Shown piece after piece: positions 1 to 8,854 of a stretch of DNA of 64,000 nt. Source of the stretch: Streptococcus anginosus subsp. whileyi MAS624 (GTDB lineage Bacteria; Bacillota; Bacilli; Lactobacillales; Streptococcaceae); contig NZ_AP013072.1 in the NCBI RefSeq assembly GCF_000478925.1, forward strand, positions 1,218,501 through 1,282,500, written 5' to 3'. Every line of letters begins with the position of its first letter. The first letter of the stretch is position 1. The translations under genes were made by a program, and so were the position numbers. The notes beneath the pieces were generated by a model, which was not told the DNA's origin, did not search any database, and was given only the letters and a program-made list of their open reading frames with translations.

Positions 1-160
1 CCTTTATTCCTAAAACCACCAGCATTTATAAGATATCTTATAAAATCCTTTTTTGAAAGAGGAATTGTTTTTTTATATTAACTTTCTTATTGATATAATT
101 ATTAACAGTATTATAAAATAATACATCAATCATAAGTTTAAATCCTTAATAAAATTTAGA

Positions 161-192
161 AAACACCCCCACAAAAAATTGTGGGGGTGTTT
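161..192 (-). terminator. Terminator of the rplJ-rplL operon
   Basis: A perfect 14-bp stem with a 4-base loop lies about 100 bases downstream of the rplL stop codon. On the minus strand the stem ends in GTGTTT followed by TCTAAATTTT, a moderate U-rich tail. The long GC-rich stem and its position support an intrinsic terminator. The 160 bases to its left hold no gene that I can support. Confidence 0.8.
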
Positions 193-291
193 GTGGGGAA
201 GTTTCTAAAGAAACATTTCCTATTCTATCGCCTTTACTATTAACTAAAGGCTTTTAAACTCGGCTTTCCCCCTTAAACAATCAATGAACGA

Positions 292-660
292 TTATTTAAG
301 AGTAACTGAAGCTCCAGCTTCTTCCAATTTAGTTTTGATTTCTTCTGCTTCTGCAGTTGCAACACCTTCTTTAACAACAGTTGGTGCTCCGTCAACCAAT
401 TCTTTAGCTTCTTTAAGACCAAGACCTGTAATTTCACGAACAGCTTTGATAACGCCGACTTTCTTGTCGCCTGCTGCAGTCAATTCAACGTCAAATGAAT
501 CTTTTGCAGCGGCAGCTTCACCAGCGCCAGCAGCAGCTACAGCTACAGGAGCAGCTGCAGTTACACCAAATTCTTCTTCGATAGCTTTTACAAGGTCGTT
601 CAATTCAAGGATTGAAGCCTCTTTAATTTCAGCAATAATATTTTCAATGTTCAATGCCAT
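292..660 (-). CDS. rplL: 50S ribosomal protein L7/L12
   Basis: This encodes the L7/L12 stalk protein, which recruits translation GTPases to the ribosome. The 122-residue product has the usual layout: an N-terminal dimerisation helix region ([16 protein letters not shown]), an Ala/Gly-rich hinge around residues 35-53, and a C-terminal globular domain with the conserved GLGLKEAK motif. The start at 660 is preceded by a clear GGAGG site. An in-frame upstream ATG would add five residues unlike the family. It lies 72 bases downstream of rplJ, in the standard rplJ-rplL operon order. Confidence 0.97.
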   Translation of the reverse strand: MALNIENIIAEIKEASILELNDLVKAIEEEFGVTAAAPVAVAAAGAGEAAAAKDSFDVELTAAGDKKVGVIKAVREITGLGLKEAKELVDGAPTVVKEGVATAEAEEIKTKLEEAGASVTLK

Positions 661-732
661 TGTTATTTCCTCCAAATATGTTTTCGTTATTTATTATTAG
701 TTTGTAGCTAGGCTACGCTGCATAGCTTAAGA

Positions 733-1233
733 TTAAGCTGCGTCTTCTTTGTTGTCTGCAACCGCTTTGACCGCAAGAGCAACGTTGCGCACTGGCGCTT
801 GAAGTACAGAAAGGAGCATAGAAAGAAGTCCTTCGCGGTTTGGAAGAGTTGCAAGAGCAACGATTTCTTCTTTAGATGCGACAGCGCCTTCGATTGCACC
901 ACCTTTGATTTCAAGTGCTTCAGCGTTTTTAGCAAAGTCGTTCAAGATTTTCGCTGGTGCGATAACATCTTCGTTAGAAAATGCTACTGCAGATGGTCCA
1001 ACAAATACTGATGCAAGATCTTCAAGACCAGCTTTTTCAGCTGCACGACGCAAGATTGAGTTTTTAATGACTTTATACTCAACTTCGCTTCCACGAAGCT
1101 CACGACGAAGAACTGTATCTTGCTCAACTGTCAAACCACGAGCGTCTACAACGACGATAGATGCAGCAGCTTTCATTTTTTCAGCTACTACGTCAACTAG
1201 TTCCGCTTTTTTAGCAATAATTGCTTCACTCAT
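733..1233 (-). CDS. rplJ: 50S ribosomal protein L10
   Basis: L10 forms the base of the ribosomal stalk and binds L7/L12 dimers. The product has 166 residues, the length usual in streptococci, and begins MSEAIIAKK. The start at 1233 has GGAGGTG about 9 bases upstream. A GTG four codons earlier overlaps that site and is unlikely to be used. L10 family features include VVDARGLTV near the N-terminus and an Ala-rich C-terminal helix that carries L7/L12. It is the first gene of the operon, behind an L10 leader RNA through which L10(L12) is known to repress its own synthesis. Confidence 0.97.
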   Translation of the reverse strand: MSEAIIAKKAELVDVVAEKMKAAASIVVVDARGLTVEQDTVLRRELRGSEVEYKVIKNSILRRAAEKAGLEDLASVFVGPSAVAFSNEDVIAPAKILNDFAKNAEALEIKGGAIEGAVASKEEIVALATLPNREGLLSMLLSVLQAPVRNVALAVKAVADNKEDAA

Positions 1234-1249
1234 TAGTGTGTTCACCTCC

Positions 1250-1405
1250 GTAATTATTTTGCTTGGGGAATTTTTTCAAAAGAAAAACGCGCCCAAACCT
1301 AGACACGAAAGTACAATACGCTTCTTTTTACATGATACGTTTTGTCCTCGGTAGGATCTTTATGAGTCGAACTCCCCTACTGTCTTAGGCAGTTTTTTCA
1401 AACCA
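1250..1405 (-). promoter_or_regulatory. Ribosomal protein L10 leader (autoregulatory 5' UTR)
   Basis: About 170 bases separate the predicted rplJ transcription start from its start codon. On the minus strand the leader holds GATCCTACCGAGGACA, which resembles the conserved core of the Firmicute L10 leader, followed by paired segments. In the known mechanism, the L10(L12)4 complex binds this leader and represses rplJL. The assignment rests on position and on the core motif. I could not fold it against a covariance model. Confidence 0.75.
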
Positions 1406-1411
1406 TTAATG

Positions 1412-1440
1412 ATTGTAACATAAGAAAAAAAAGATTGCAA
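1412..1440 (-). promoter_or_regulatory. Sigma-A promoter of rplJL
   Basis: On the minus strand TTGCAA (1435-1440) and TACAAT (1412-1417) are separated by exactly 17 bases with a T-rich spacer. This places transcription start near 1405, just before the L10 leader. Confidence 0.8.
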
Positions 1441-1552
1441 GAGTTTTTAATAATTTTTTTATAATAAAGTGAAAGTCTATCCTTTGGGGTAAGCAGATAC
1501 ATTAAATTTTTGAAAAAAGCACCAGCTCACTCGGAGTAGATGCCTTATACTC

Positions 1553-2405
1553 TTATAACTCTCTAGCTTTCAAATATTGCTCGTTTGCAATAAGTATTTT
1601 TTTGTAATACTGATCATAACTCTTACTAAATTTCCTTATTAGTGGAATTGCTATTTCATAATATTTATTGTCTAACATAAATGTTTGTAATTTATCTTGA
1701 ATTGTTTTCATAAGACTATTTTTATAATTGTCGCTATTTTTATAATCTTGATATTGAGCTATAATATTCTTATTTTCTTTTAGCCACTTTTCGACATTTT
1801 CTATTGCTTCAATTTTTGACGCATTAACTTCTTTTAGTACTTTCATATCAAAAGCAGAGCTTACTTCTTCAATATAATCTTGTTCTTCTTTACTAAGATT
1901 AAAAGAAGGAAGACTATCTAGATAGTTAACAAATTTTTTATAAGCTTCTTTTCCATCCTCTCTTAAATGTTCATTCAAAAATGGCTGGTATGCAGAAAAA
2001 ATTAATTGCCCAAAATATCCTGGAAATGTTTTTTTCTAATCTCTCATAAATACTTTCTTCTGCTTCTATCAAAGCTATCTTATCATCAATAAGAGTCTGG
2101 CTTTCTTTCTTAACGATTAGCTTAATAACCTCTTTCCTCTTTTGTTCAATATCCAGCTGATGTTGTTTTCTTCTAAGTATGGAAGATAATGAATTCCCAT
2201 TTGAAGATAAGCATTCTTTTATCTCAGATATACTAAGCCCAACTTTTCTAAATAAAGATATCTTACTCAAGATTTTCATGTCTTCGTCGCTATAATCTCG
2301 ATAACCATTTTCTAATTTCAAAGGCTTAATCAATCCTTTTTCCTCGTAGTACTCAATTGCTTTTCTGGTCAAACCAGTTTTATTTTGAATTTCATTTCTC
2401 AACAT
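1553..2405 (-). pseudogene. MerR-family transcriptional regulator, frameshifted
   Basis: The first frame (from 2405, with GAGGAGGTG upstream) encodes a MerR-type winged helix-turn-helix (KTGLTRKAIEYYEEKGLI, then NGYRDYS) and a long dimerisation helix. It then runs off frame after about 120 residues. The second frame (1553-1978) continues as a C-terminal helical effector domain. The break is at a run of seven T (2029-2035, A7 in the coding strand). With six A, the reading passes smoothly through FPGYFGQLIFSAYQPFLNEH into the second frame. The intact protein would have about 283 residues, the size of MerR regulators with a TipAS-like ligand domain. Ligand and targets are unknown. Confidence 0.85.
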
Positions 2406-2427
2406 GATGCACCACCTCCTCAATTAG

Positions 2428-2458
2428 ATGATATCCCAGCCCCTAACGGACAGGTCAA
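2428..2458 (-). promoter_or_regulatory. MerR-type promoter with 19-bp spacer
   Basis: On the minus strand TTGACC (2453-2458) and TATCAT (2428-2433) are 19 bases apart. The spacer holds an imperfect dyad around CCTGTCCGTTAGGGGCTGG. An over-long 19-bp spacer with a dyad is the hallmark of promoters untwisted by MerR activators. It sits directly upstream of the MerR gene, so it is probably autoregulated. Confidence 0.75.
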
Positions 2459-2462
2459 GCCC

Positions 2463-2665
2463 TTAATTAAATATTTTCTCGTAATATCTGGTGATGAAAA
2501 ACATAATTAATGGAAAACATTCAACTGAAATCGCAATAGAATTGCCGGTAAATAAGCCTTTACAGAAATACAAATAACAGCAATAATCCACATCAAAGGC
2601 ATTAGATGCCAAAGTCCTCCGTAATGAAAAAAATTAATTACTTTAATAAGAAATTTTAACAACAT
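2463..2665 (-). pseudogene. Small membrane protein, frameshifted
   Basis: The frame starting at 2665 reads MLLKFLIKVINFFHYGG, then a hydrophobic segment (MPLMWIIAVICISVKAY), and stops at 2507. Adding one T at 2550-2552 lets it continue as FTGNSIAISVECFPLIMFF and end at 2463, giving about 67 residues with two membrane segments. It lies beside the MerR gene in the same direction. It is separated from dapA by about 35 bases. I do not recognise the family, and no clear ribosome binding site precedes it. Confidence 0.5.
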
Positions 2666-2699
2666 CTTTACGACTTTTTACAAATCTAAAATGGTTATT

Positions 2700-3581
2700 T
2701 CAATCTTCAAAAAATGGAAGGATAGAGGCTTTTTCTGCCTCTGTACAGGCAACAAGCGGGAGGCGGAGTGGTCCGACTTCAAATCCTTGAGAATTTAGCA
2801 CAGCTTTAAGTGGTGCTGGGCTAGTCACAGAAAAGAGAGCTTCTATTTTGGGTAACAACTGACGTTGAATCTGAGCAGCTTTTTTCAGCTTACCCTCATC
2901 TAAAGCAGCAAACATTTCATAAAAGTCATCTCCATTGGTATGAGCCGCAACAGATATAACGCCCTGTGCTCCGATTGCCTTTGCATGAAAAGCTTGTCCG
3001 TCTTCCCCAGTATAAATTAGAAAGTCCTGTGGAGCGTTTTCAACCAAATGAGTAAGAGCATCTATGCCTGTACAATCCTTGATTGCAATAATATTTGGCA
3101 ATTGTGCTAAGCGCAAGGAAGTTTCTACTGTCAAACCAGCAACCGTTCGGCTAGGAACATTATAAACGATGACTGGCAGATTTGAAGCTTCCGCAATCGC
3201 TTTATAATGCTGATATAGACCTTCTTGAGTCGGTTTGTTGTAATAAGGAGTCACTGCAAGTCCGGCAGCAAAACCACCAAATTTGTCAACTTCACGCGCG
3301 AATTCAACTGAATCTCGAGTATCATTTGTACCAATTCCGGCTATCAACGGAACCCGCCCTTTTACAATCTTTTGAACTGCTGCAAATAATTCTAGCTCCT
3401 CTTCATGCGTCAGAGTTGGGCTTTCGCCTGTCGTTCCTGCGATAATCAATCCTTCTGTATGATGCGCTAAAAGATGTTCAATCAGCTTAGAAAGAGCCTC
3501 AAAGTTAATGCTACCGTCCTCTTTAAACGGTGTTACAAGTGCTGTTATGATTCTTGCTTTTTTTAAATCTTCTATAGACAT
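2700..3581 (-). CDS. dapA: 4-hydroxy-tetrahydrodipicolinate synthase
   Basis: DapA condenses pyruvate with aspartate semialdehyde, the first committed step to lysine and diaminopimelate. The 293-residue protein has the family motifs: GTTGES at 49-54, YYNKPTQEG at 113-121, catalytic Tyr140, and the Schiff-base lysine in IAIKDC (Lys168). The start at 3581 (MSIEDLKK) has AGGAAGG nine bases upstream. The ATG three codons earlier would lie against that site. It is 60 bases downstream of asd, whose product is its substrate, so the two are probably co-transcribed. Length and motifs are normal. Confidence 0.95.
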   Translation of the reverse strand: MSIEDLKKARIITALVTPFKEDGSINFEALSKLIEHLLAHHTEGLIIAGTTGESPTLTHEEELELFAAVQKIVKGRVPLIAGIGTNDTRDSVEFAREVDKFGGFAAGLAVTPYYNKPTQEGLYQHYKAIAEASNLPVIVYNVPSRTVAGLTVETSLRLAQLPNIIAIKDCTGIDALTHLVENAPQDFLIYTGEDGQAFHAKAIGAQGVISVAAHTNGDDFYEMFAALDEGKLKKAAQIQRQLLPKIEALFSVTSPAPLKAVLNSQGFEVGPLRLPLVACTEAEKASILPFFED

Positions 3582-3641
3582 AAACTTCATCCTTCCTCTC
3601 CTAGCTTGCAAAGTACAATAATATGAATGCTATCTCATACT

Positions 3642-4718
3642 TCATTTCATCTCAAAAACAACTTCTGCTATTGGATGCACCAAGCCACGTTCATGCAAGG
3701 TCTCAGCAATTTGAACAGAATTCCAAGCCGCACCTTTGAGCAGGTTGTCTGAAACCACCCACATATGAATCCCTTTTTCAGCATCCAAATCTTTGCGGAT
3801 ACGACCAACAAATGTTTCTTTTTTGCTGACAGCATTAACAGCTTGAGGGTAGATTTGATGAGCAACATCATCCTCTAATACTGCTCCAGGAAAATTGGCA
3901 ATAGCTGCTTTGACCTCTGCGATGGGTGCTACTTCTTTTGTCTCGATGTAGACAGACTCTGAGTGCGCTGAAAGAACAGGGATACGAACACAAGTAGCAG
4001 AAACCGCAATCGTGTCATCTTCCATGATTTTTTTGGTTTCATTGGTCATCTTCATCTCTTCGTAAGTGTAGTCATTGTCCGTGAAAACATCAATTTGAGG
4101 AAGAGCGTTGAAAGCAATCGGATAGTGCTTCTTGTCACCACCAGAAGGCAAAATCTCTGCCTTGATATCACGCGGATTGACACCGTTATTTAAGACCTCC
4201 CGCAGTTCACGCTGAGTCTCAAGAATAGCCCCCATACCAGCACCCGAAACGGCCTGATAGGTCGATACGATGATACGCTCTAGGCCCCATTTCTGACGAA
4301 CAGGTTCCAGCACCACCATCATCTGGATAGTGGAGCAGTTTGGGCAGGCGATAATTCCGTTATGAGCATCAAGTGCATGTGCATTGACCTCTGGTACAAC
4401 CAAAGGAACATCAGGATTCTGACGGAAATGAGAGGTATTGTCAACGACAACAGCTCCTGCTTTGACAGCGTAAGGAGCATACTTGGCAGACGTTGAGCCA
4501 CCTGCTGAAAAGAGAGCGATATCTACACCTTCAAAGGCAGTTTCCGTTGTTTCTTCAATTGTGATGTCTTGGTCTTTAAATTTCAAAACTTTCCCCGCTG
4601 AACGAGCTGAAGCCAAGTAGCGTACTTTCTCAATCGGAAGAGTTGATTCTTCCAGCATTTTGATCATTTGAGCTCCAACGGCACCTGTAGCACCTACCAC
4701 AGCAACTGTGTATCCCAT
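3642..4718 (-). CDS. asd: Aspartate-semialdehyde dehydrogenase
   Basis: This enzyme reduces aspartyl phosphate to aspartate semialdehyde with NADPH, at the branch point of the lysine, threonine and methionine pathways. The 358-residue product has the dinucleotide loop GATGAVG (9-15), the catalytic cysteine in CPNCST (Cys128) and a later conserved histidine in SAHSE. AGAGGT precedes the start. dapA follows directly. Upstream on the same strand lies the asd RNA motif, with its own terminator, and a possible second promoter (TATAAT near 4765) sits between that terminator and the gene. Confidence 0.97.
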   Translation of the reverse strand: MGYTVAVVGATGAVGAQMIKMLEESTLPIEKVRYLASARSAGKVLKFKDQDITIEETTETAFEGVDIALFSAGGSTSAKYAPYAVKAGAVVVDNTSHFRQNPDVPLVVPEVNAHALDAHNGIIACPNCSTIQMMVVLEPVRQKWGLERIIVSTYQAVSGAGMGAILETQRELREVLNNGVNPRDIKAEILPSGGDKKHYPIAFNALPQIDVFTDNDYTYEEMKMTNETKKIMEDDTIAVSATCVRIPVLSAHSESVYIETKEVAPIAEVKAAIANFPGAVLEDDVAHQIYPQAVNAVSKKETFVGRIRKDLDAEKGIHMWVVSDNLLKGAAWNSVQIAETLHERGLVHPIAEVVFEMK

Positions 4719-4800
4719 AACATACCTCTCTGAATTTTCAAAAAATTTGTGTATTGCTGGTATTATACTACTTTTCTAAAGAATTGAAAAGACTTATAAG

Positions 4801-4941
4801 AAAAAAATCCCCACTAAAAAGTAGGGATTAAGGGCACTTTCGTGTGATGAGCAGGTTCACACAACTCATCAAGGTCCGCTCCTGCGTATATGACCTCCCA
4901 TGCTCAATATGTGGCTTGCGCCACCTATCGACTCATCGCAT
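4801..4941 (-). ncRNA. asd RNA motif, structured leader or small RNA
   Basis: A structured, non-coding minus-strand segment lies between a strong promoter and a terminator immediately upstream of asd. It includes pairings such as GATGAG...CTCATC and GGTGGCGC...GCCAC. It ends in the hairpin AATCCCTAC / GTGGGGATT (4806-4829) followed by seven U. Position, size (about 140 nt) and self-contained transcription match the asd RNA motif of lactic acid bacteria. In Streptococcus pyogenes that motif was detected as a small RNA. Its function is unknown. I identify it by context and architecture, not by a covariance search. Confidence 0.75.
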
Positions 4942-4948
4942 ATCTAGC

Positions 4949-4977
4949 ATTCTACTATAGAGAATCCTAAAAGTCAA
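4949..4977 (-). promoter_or_regulatory. Promoter of the asd RNA
   Basis: On the minus strand TTGACT (4972-4977) and TAGAAT (4949-4954) are separated by 17 bases. This would start transcription near 4941, at the 5' end of the structured RNA upstream of asd. Confidence 0.8.
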
Positions 4978-5064
4978 ACTATTTTTTATGAGAGATTTTC
5001 TAGCTTATCCATATTTGAAATTGGTGCCTTAAAAGAGTAAAATAGTCTTTAGGAGGATAAAGTT

Positions 5065-5766
5065 ATGGATACTACGAAACAGCCTGTCCCCATGCCTCAA
5101 GATAGGCGAACAATGGCTCTCTTGCTCGGAGCTGTGGGTGGTTGCCTAGACGTTTTTTCGCATATACAATTTAGTACACTAATCGCCACTCAGACAGGGA
5201 ATATTATTTTAATCGTAGCCGATTGGGATGGGCCGACCGTAAAGACTGCTTACCGTATTCTTTCGCTTATCTTCTTTACCTGTGGCTTTGTCCTCGGTAT
5301 TCTACTTAAGGAACGGGCGCAAAGCTCACATTGGCGTACTTGGGGAGTCTTACCGTTAACTCTCACGACTTTCCTCTTTCCTTTCTTTCATTCTCATTAT
5401 TTTATCTGGGTGATATTGCTTGCAACCTCTACCGGAATGGTCATGCTAACTTATACAGGCTCAAAAATTGAGTCTTATCCCTACATGATTATGATGACTT
5501 CAGGAAACTATCGGAGAATGGTCACTGCTTGGTATGAGTATATTCGTTTTAAAGACCGCAGACATATTATTAGAAGGCAAGCGGCTAATTACTCTATGAT
5601 TGTCGCTAGTTTCATCGGCGGTGCTATTTTTACTGGATTTCTCACACGTTTCATTCATCAATACGCTATCTGGACAGTCACTACTATTTTGACGATTATT
5701 ATCATTCATTATACTAGATACAATCATATACATCACTTAGAGCAAAAAATATCTAACACTCAATGA
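5065..5766 (+). CDS. YoaK family (DUF1275) membrane protein
   Basis: The 233-residue product has about six hydrophobic segments and the N-terminal DUF1275 pattern (LLGAVGGCLDVFSHIQF ... ATQTGNIILI). The family is an integral membrane protein of unknown transport or regulatory role. The start is preceded by TAGGAGGATAAAGTT. It is transcribed away from asd as a single gene and ends at a strong bidirectional hairpin. Family membership is well supported; function is not known. Confidence 0.85.
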   Translation: MDTTKQPVPMPQDRRTMALLLGAVGGCLDVFSHIQFSTLIATQTGNIILIVADWDGPTVKTAYRILSLIFFTCGFVLGILLKERAQSSHWRTWGVLPLTLTTFLFPFFHSHYFIWVILLATSTGMVMLTYTGSKIESYPYMIMMTSGNYRRMVTAWYEYIRFKDRRHIIRRQAANYSMIVASFIGGAIFTGFLTRFIHQYAIWTVTTILTIIIIHYTRYNHIHHLEQKISNTQ

Positions 5767-5799
5767 AAATCGAAAAGCAAACTAGGAACTAAGTAAGAC

Positions 5800-5856
5800 A
5801 AAAAACCGAACCAATCCTCTTGGGTAATGCTCACAAAGAGAATTGGTTCGGTTTTT
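5800..5856. terminator. Bidirectional terminator
   Basis: A long hairpin (AAAAACCGAACCAAT paired with ATTGGTTCGGTTTTT) ends in poly-T on the plus strand and begins with poly-A. It can therefore terminate the DUF1275 gene from the left and the alkD-like gene from the right. Confidence 0.85.
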
Positions 5857-5906
5857 GCTAGTTCATCAATACTTGCCTGCGATATTTCATTTATCGATCC
5901 TCTTCA

Positions 5907-6398
5907 TCAGTTTTTAACTACTGATGGGACATCTGTTTCTTCTTTTTGAAGCAATTGGTGTTCAATGGCAAGGCGCCGCAGCCAAAAATCTTCATCCCTG
6001 CTCCACTCCAACACAAATTTCTTTGTCTCAGGATAGTGCAGGCAAATAAAGCCTACTGAGCGGCACAAAAAGTCAATCGTGTCCCACCATGGCTTTGTTT
6101 GTGCTAATTTCTTTATCTTTGGCAAATCGTTTGAGGTCAAAAATTTTTGTTTTAGTTTTAAATAATCCAGCACCGCATATTGCATTTCACGATAGGGGTT
6201 CTCCCAAGCCTGATTGACAAATTCCCAATCTATCGTAGACTTGTGATTTTTCTTAAAAAATATCTTAGAAACTTGGCGTCTAACAGGTGTTTTAACTCCT
6301 AAAAACTCAAATTGGTCTTTCATATATGCTTTCATGTGAATAGCATCTTCAGGATTTGCTACTTCTTTTAATTCTTGGAAAATATCTTCTACTTTCAT
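5907..6398 (-). CDS. AlkD-like DNA alkylation repair protein, C-terminally truncated
   Basis: AlkD proteins are HEAT-repeat DNA glycosylases that excise alkylated bases. This product (about 163 residues) has recognisable family segments: GVKTPVRRQ near the N-terminus, then ENPYREMQYAVLDYL, KPWWDTIDFL and RRLAIEHQL. Full-length members have roughly 210-235 residues. This one stops shortly after QLLQKEETD, so the last helical repeat or two are missing. Only about 50 bases separate the stop from the terminator, which suggests deletion rather than frameshift. The start is uncertain: 6398 (MKVEDIF) overlaps the end of the upstream gene, and 6419 is the alternative. Activity is doubtful. Confidence 0.75.
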   Translation of the reverse strand: MKVEDIFQELKEVANPEDAIHMKAYMKDQFEFLGVKTPVRRQVSKIFFKKNHKSTIDWEFVNQAWENPYREMQYAVLDYLKLKQKFLTSNDLPKIKKLAQTKPWWDTIDFLCRSVGFICLHYPETKKFVLEWSRDEDFWLRRLAIEHQLLQKEETDVPSVVKN

Positions 6399-6399
6399 A

Positions 6400-6942
6400 T
6401 TACCATTCACTTTCAACATTCATATCTTTGAATAATTTAATTGGTCTTGCTGGTTTATCTAAACTCTTCTGCAACCAAACTGTATCATGCCAGCAGTCAA
6501 ATTTATAGCCGATTTTTGGGAAATGTGCTACTTGCTGATAACCACGTTTTTTATGGAAAGAAATACTGGCGTCATTCGGCAGAGCAATACAAGCTAGAAA
6601 ATGAACAAAACCTTGCTGTTCAAGAATTTCTTCCAATTTGTCATAAAGCTGCTTCCCAATCCCTCTGCCGCGATTCTCATCAGCTACATAGACCGATAGT
6701 TCAACAGCCCAGTTGTATGCCTCTCGACCATAATAAGTCGAAGCATAAGCATAACCCAGAATGACTCCCTCTTCTTCAGCCACCAGATAAGGATACCTTT
6801 CCAAGGTCTTCTCAATCCGACCAGAAAATTCCTCCACCGACGGAACATCATACTCAAAAGTAATGGCTGTTTTCTCCACATAAGGTGCGTAAATAGCTAC
6901 AAGAACAGCGGCGGCGTTTTTATTTGCTAATCTGATGTTCAT
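6400..6942 (-). CDS. GNAT family N-acetyltransferase, phosphinothricin-acetyltransferase-like
   Basis: The 180-residue protein has the GNAT fold signature with the acetyl-CoA loop RGRGIGKQLY after a beta strand (VELSVYVADE). It also has the PAT-type N-terminus (IYAPYVEKTAITFEY) and the late motif FHKKRGYQQVAHFPKIGYKF. Proteins of this subgroup acetylate small amines; the true substrate here is unknown. AAGGAAGG lies upstream of the start. The alkD-like gene follows with an overlap of a few bases, so the two form one unit. Confidence 0.88.
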   Translation of the reverse strand: MNIRLANKNAAAVLVAIYAPYVEKTAITFEYDVPSVEEFSGRIEKTLERYPYLVAEEEGVILGYAYASTYYGREAYNWAVELSVYVADENRGRGIGKQLYDKLEEILEQQGFVHFLACIALPNDASISFHKKRGYQQVAHFPKIGYKFDCWHDTVWLQKSLDKPARPIKLFKDMNVESEW

Positions 6943-7019
6943 CCGAACCTTCCTTTCTTCTTATTACTTTCATAAAAATGAAGTATATCACCATGTATAT
7001 TTTACCAAATTCAAAAAGA

Positions 7020-7039
7020 AAAGGCTCTCTCGAACCTTT
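7020..7039 (-). terminator. Terminator of fhs
   Basis: On the minus strand AAAGGTTC / GAGCCTTT forms an 8-bp stem with a GAGA loop, followed by TCTTTTT. It lies immediately after the fhs stop codon. Confidence 0.75.
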
Positions 7040-7045
7040 TTCGTT

Positions 7046-8716
7046 TTAAAATAGTCCAATAGCAGTTCCGTCTGCTGCTACGTCCATATTGAGGGCTGCT
7101 GGGCGTTTTGGCAGACCGGGCATCGTCATAACATCACCAGTTAGGGCGACAATAAAACCTGCACCCAATTTTGGAACTACTTCGCGGATAGTGATTTCAA
7201 AGTTTTCTGGCGCTCCTAGAAGATTTGGATTATCTGAAAAACTGTACTGGGTCTTGGCCATACAAATTGGCAGCTTATCCCAGCCGTTCTTGACAATTTG
7301 AGAAATTTGAGTTTTTGCTTTCTTTTCAAAATTGACTTTTGTTCCACGATAGATTTCCTTGACAATTTTCTCGATTTTTTCTTCGATAGACAGATTGTTG
7401 TCATAGAGTCGAGTGTATTTGGCAGGTCTCGTTTCAATCGTTTTGACCACAACTTCCGCAAGAGCCAATCCACCGTCAGCACCATCTGCCCAGACACTAG
7501 CCAATTCCACCGGGACATCAATCTCTGCACAAAGTTCCTTGAGAACGGCAATTTCAGCTTGGGTGTCCGTCACAAATTCATTGATAGCCACCACGACCGG
7601 AACACCAAATTTACGGATATTTCCCACATGGCGTTTGAGGTTGGCAAAACCTGCTTTAACCGCTTCAACATTCTCAGTTGTCAGATCTTCTTTAACGACA
7701 CCACCGTTCATTTTCAATGCTCTAAGAGTTGCAACAATAACCACTACATCTGGAGCAGTCGGCAGATTGGGCGTTTTGATGTCTAGGAATTTTTCAGCCC
7801 CTAGATCCGCACCGAAGCCAGCTTCAGTCACCGTGTAGTCCGCCAAATGCAAAGCTGTTGTCGTTGCCAAAACGGAATTACAGCCGTGAGCAATATTGGC
7901 AAACGGTCCACCGTGAACAAAGGCAGGGGTTCCATAAATAGTCTGTACTAGATTGGGCTTTATAGCGTCTTTCAAGATGAGAGCAAGAGCCCCTTCTACT
8001 TCCAAATCTCGAACATAAACAGGCGTCCGATCATAACGATAACCAATAACGATATTAGCTAGACGTTCTTTCAAGTCTTCAATACTTGTCGCTAAACAGA
8101 GAATAGCCATGATTTCAGATGCAACCGTAATATCAAAACCATCTTCCCGCGGAATTCCATTAACCGGACTGCCCAGACCGACGGTCACATGCCGCAAAGC
8201 ACGGTCATTCAGATCTACCACGCGCTTCCAGATAATGCGACGTTGGTCAATTCCTAGAGCATTTCCTTGATGTAAATGATTATCAATCAAAGCAGAAAGG
8301 GCATTGTTGGCAGTGGTAATCGCATGCATATCTCCTGTGAAATGCAAATTGATGTCTTCCATTGGTAGAACCTGTGCATAACCACCTCCAGCGGCTCCAC
8401 CCTTGATTCCCATAACTGGTCCAAGAGATGGTTCACGAATAGCAATCATGGTTTTCTTGCCGATTTTATTGAGAGCATCCGCTAAACCAATAGTAATAGT
8501 CGATTTCCCTTCGCCAGCCGGTGTTGGATTGATTGCTGTTACCAGAATCAGCTTACCAACTGGGTTCTTTTGCAATTCCTGAATCTTATTAAAAGACAAT
8601 TTAGCCTTGTATTTACCGTAAAGCTCCAAATCATCGTAATCAATTCCAACTTTCTTCACTACATCAGCAATCGGCTGCAAGTCAACACTCTGAGCAATTT
8701 CTATATCCGTTTTCAT
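7046..8716 (-). CDS. fhs: Formate--tetrahydrofolate ligase
   Basis: This enzyme makes 10-formyl-tetrahydrofolate from formate, ATP and THF for purine and formyl-methionine synthesis. The 556-residue product is full length for the family. It carries the ATP-binding loop TPAGEGKST, the downstream [19 protein letters not shown] block, and the [12 protein letters not shown] segment near the C-terminus. The start at 8716 ([10 protein letters not shown]) has GGAGGATT upstream. The longer frame beginning 18 codons earlier is not family-like. It stands alone between divergent coaB and its own terminator. Confidence 0.97.
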   Translation of the reverse strand: MKTDIEIAQSVDLQPIADVVKKVGIDYDDLELYGKYKAKLSFNKIQELQKNPVGKLILVTAINPTPAGEGKSTITIGLADALNKIGKKTMIAIREPSLGPVMGIKGGAAGGGYAQVLPMEDINLHFTGDMHAITTANNALSALIDNHLHQGNALGIDQRRIIWKRVVDLNDRALRHVTVGLGSPVNGIPREDGFDITVASEIMAILCLATSIEDLKERLANIVIGYRYDRTPVYVRDLEVEGALALILKDAIKPNLVQTIYGTPAFVHGGPFANIAHGCNSVLATTTALHLADYTVTEAGFGADLGAEKFLDIKTPNLPTAPDVVVIVATLRALKMNGGVVKEDLTTENVEAVKAGFANLKRHVGNIRKFGVPVVVAINEFVTDTQAEIAVLKELCAEIDVPVELASVWADGADGGLALAEVVVKTIETRPAKYTRLYDNNLSIEEKIEKIVKEIYRGTKVNFEKKAKTQISQIVKNGWDKLPICMAKTQYSFSDNPNLLGAPENFEITIREVVPKLGAGFIVALTGDVMTMPGLPKRPAALNMDVAADGTAIGLF

Positions 8717-8819
8717 TTGGAATCCTCCAGTTTTGATAGGATTATTATACCAAAAAAATAAAGAAAACAAACACTTTCAAAGCTAAACTTCTCAAAAACG
8801 TTCGGGAAAGTCTTTTTGA

Positions 8820-8854
8820 TTTACTAATGAGGCTTTTTTGTGTAAAATCTAAAT
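8820..8854 (+). promoter_or_regulatory. coaB promoter, apparently giving a leaderless mRNA
   Basis: TTTACT (8820-8825) and TAAAAT (8843-8848) are 17 bases apart. The coaB ATG follows the -10 hexamer after only six bases (CTAAAT). Transcription would therefore begin at or next to the ATG. No Shine-Dalgarno sequence is visible before this start. Confidence 0.6.

Noticed and set aside
284..700. Open frame opposite rplL, and similar ones opposite rplJ, fhs, VirB6-like and portal genes
   Set aside because: They mirror biased codon use of the true genes, have no ribosome binding sites, and have no recognisable products.
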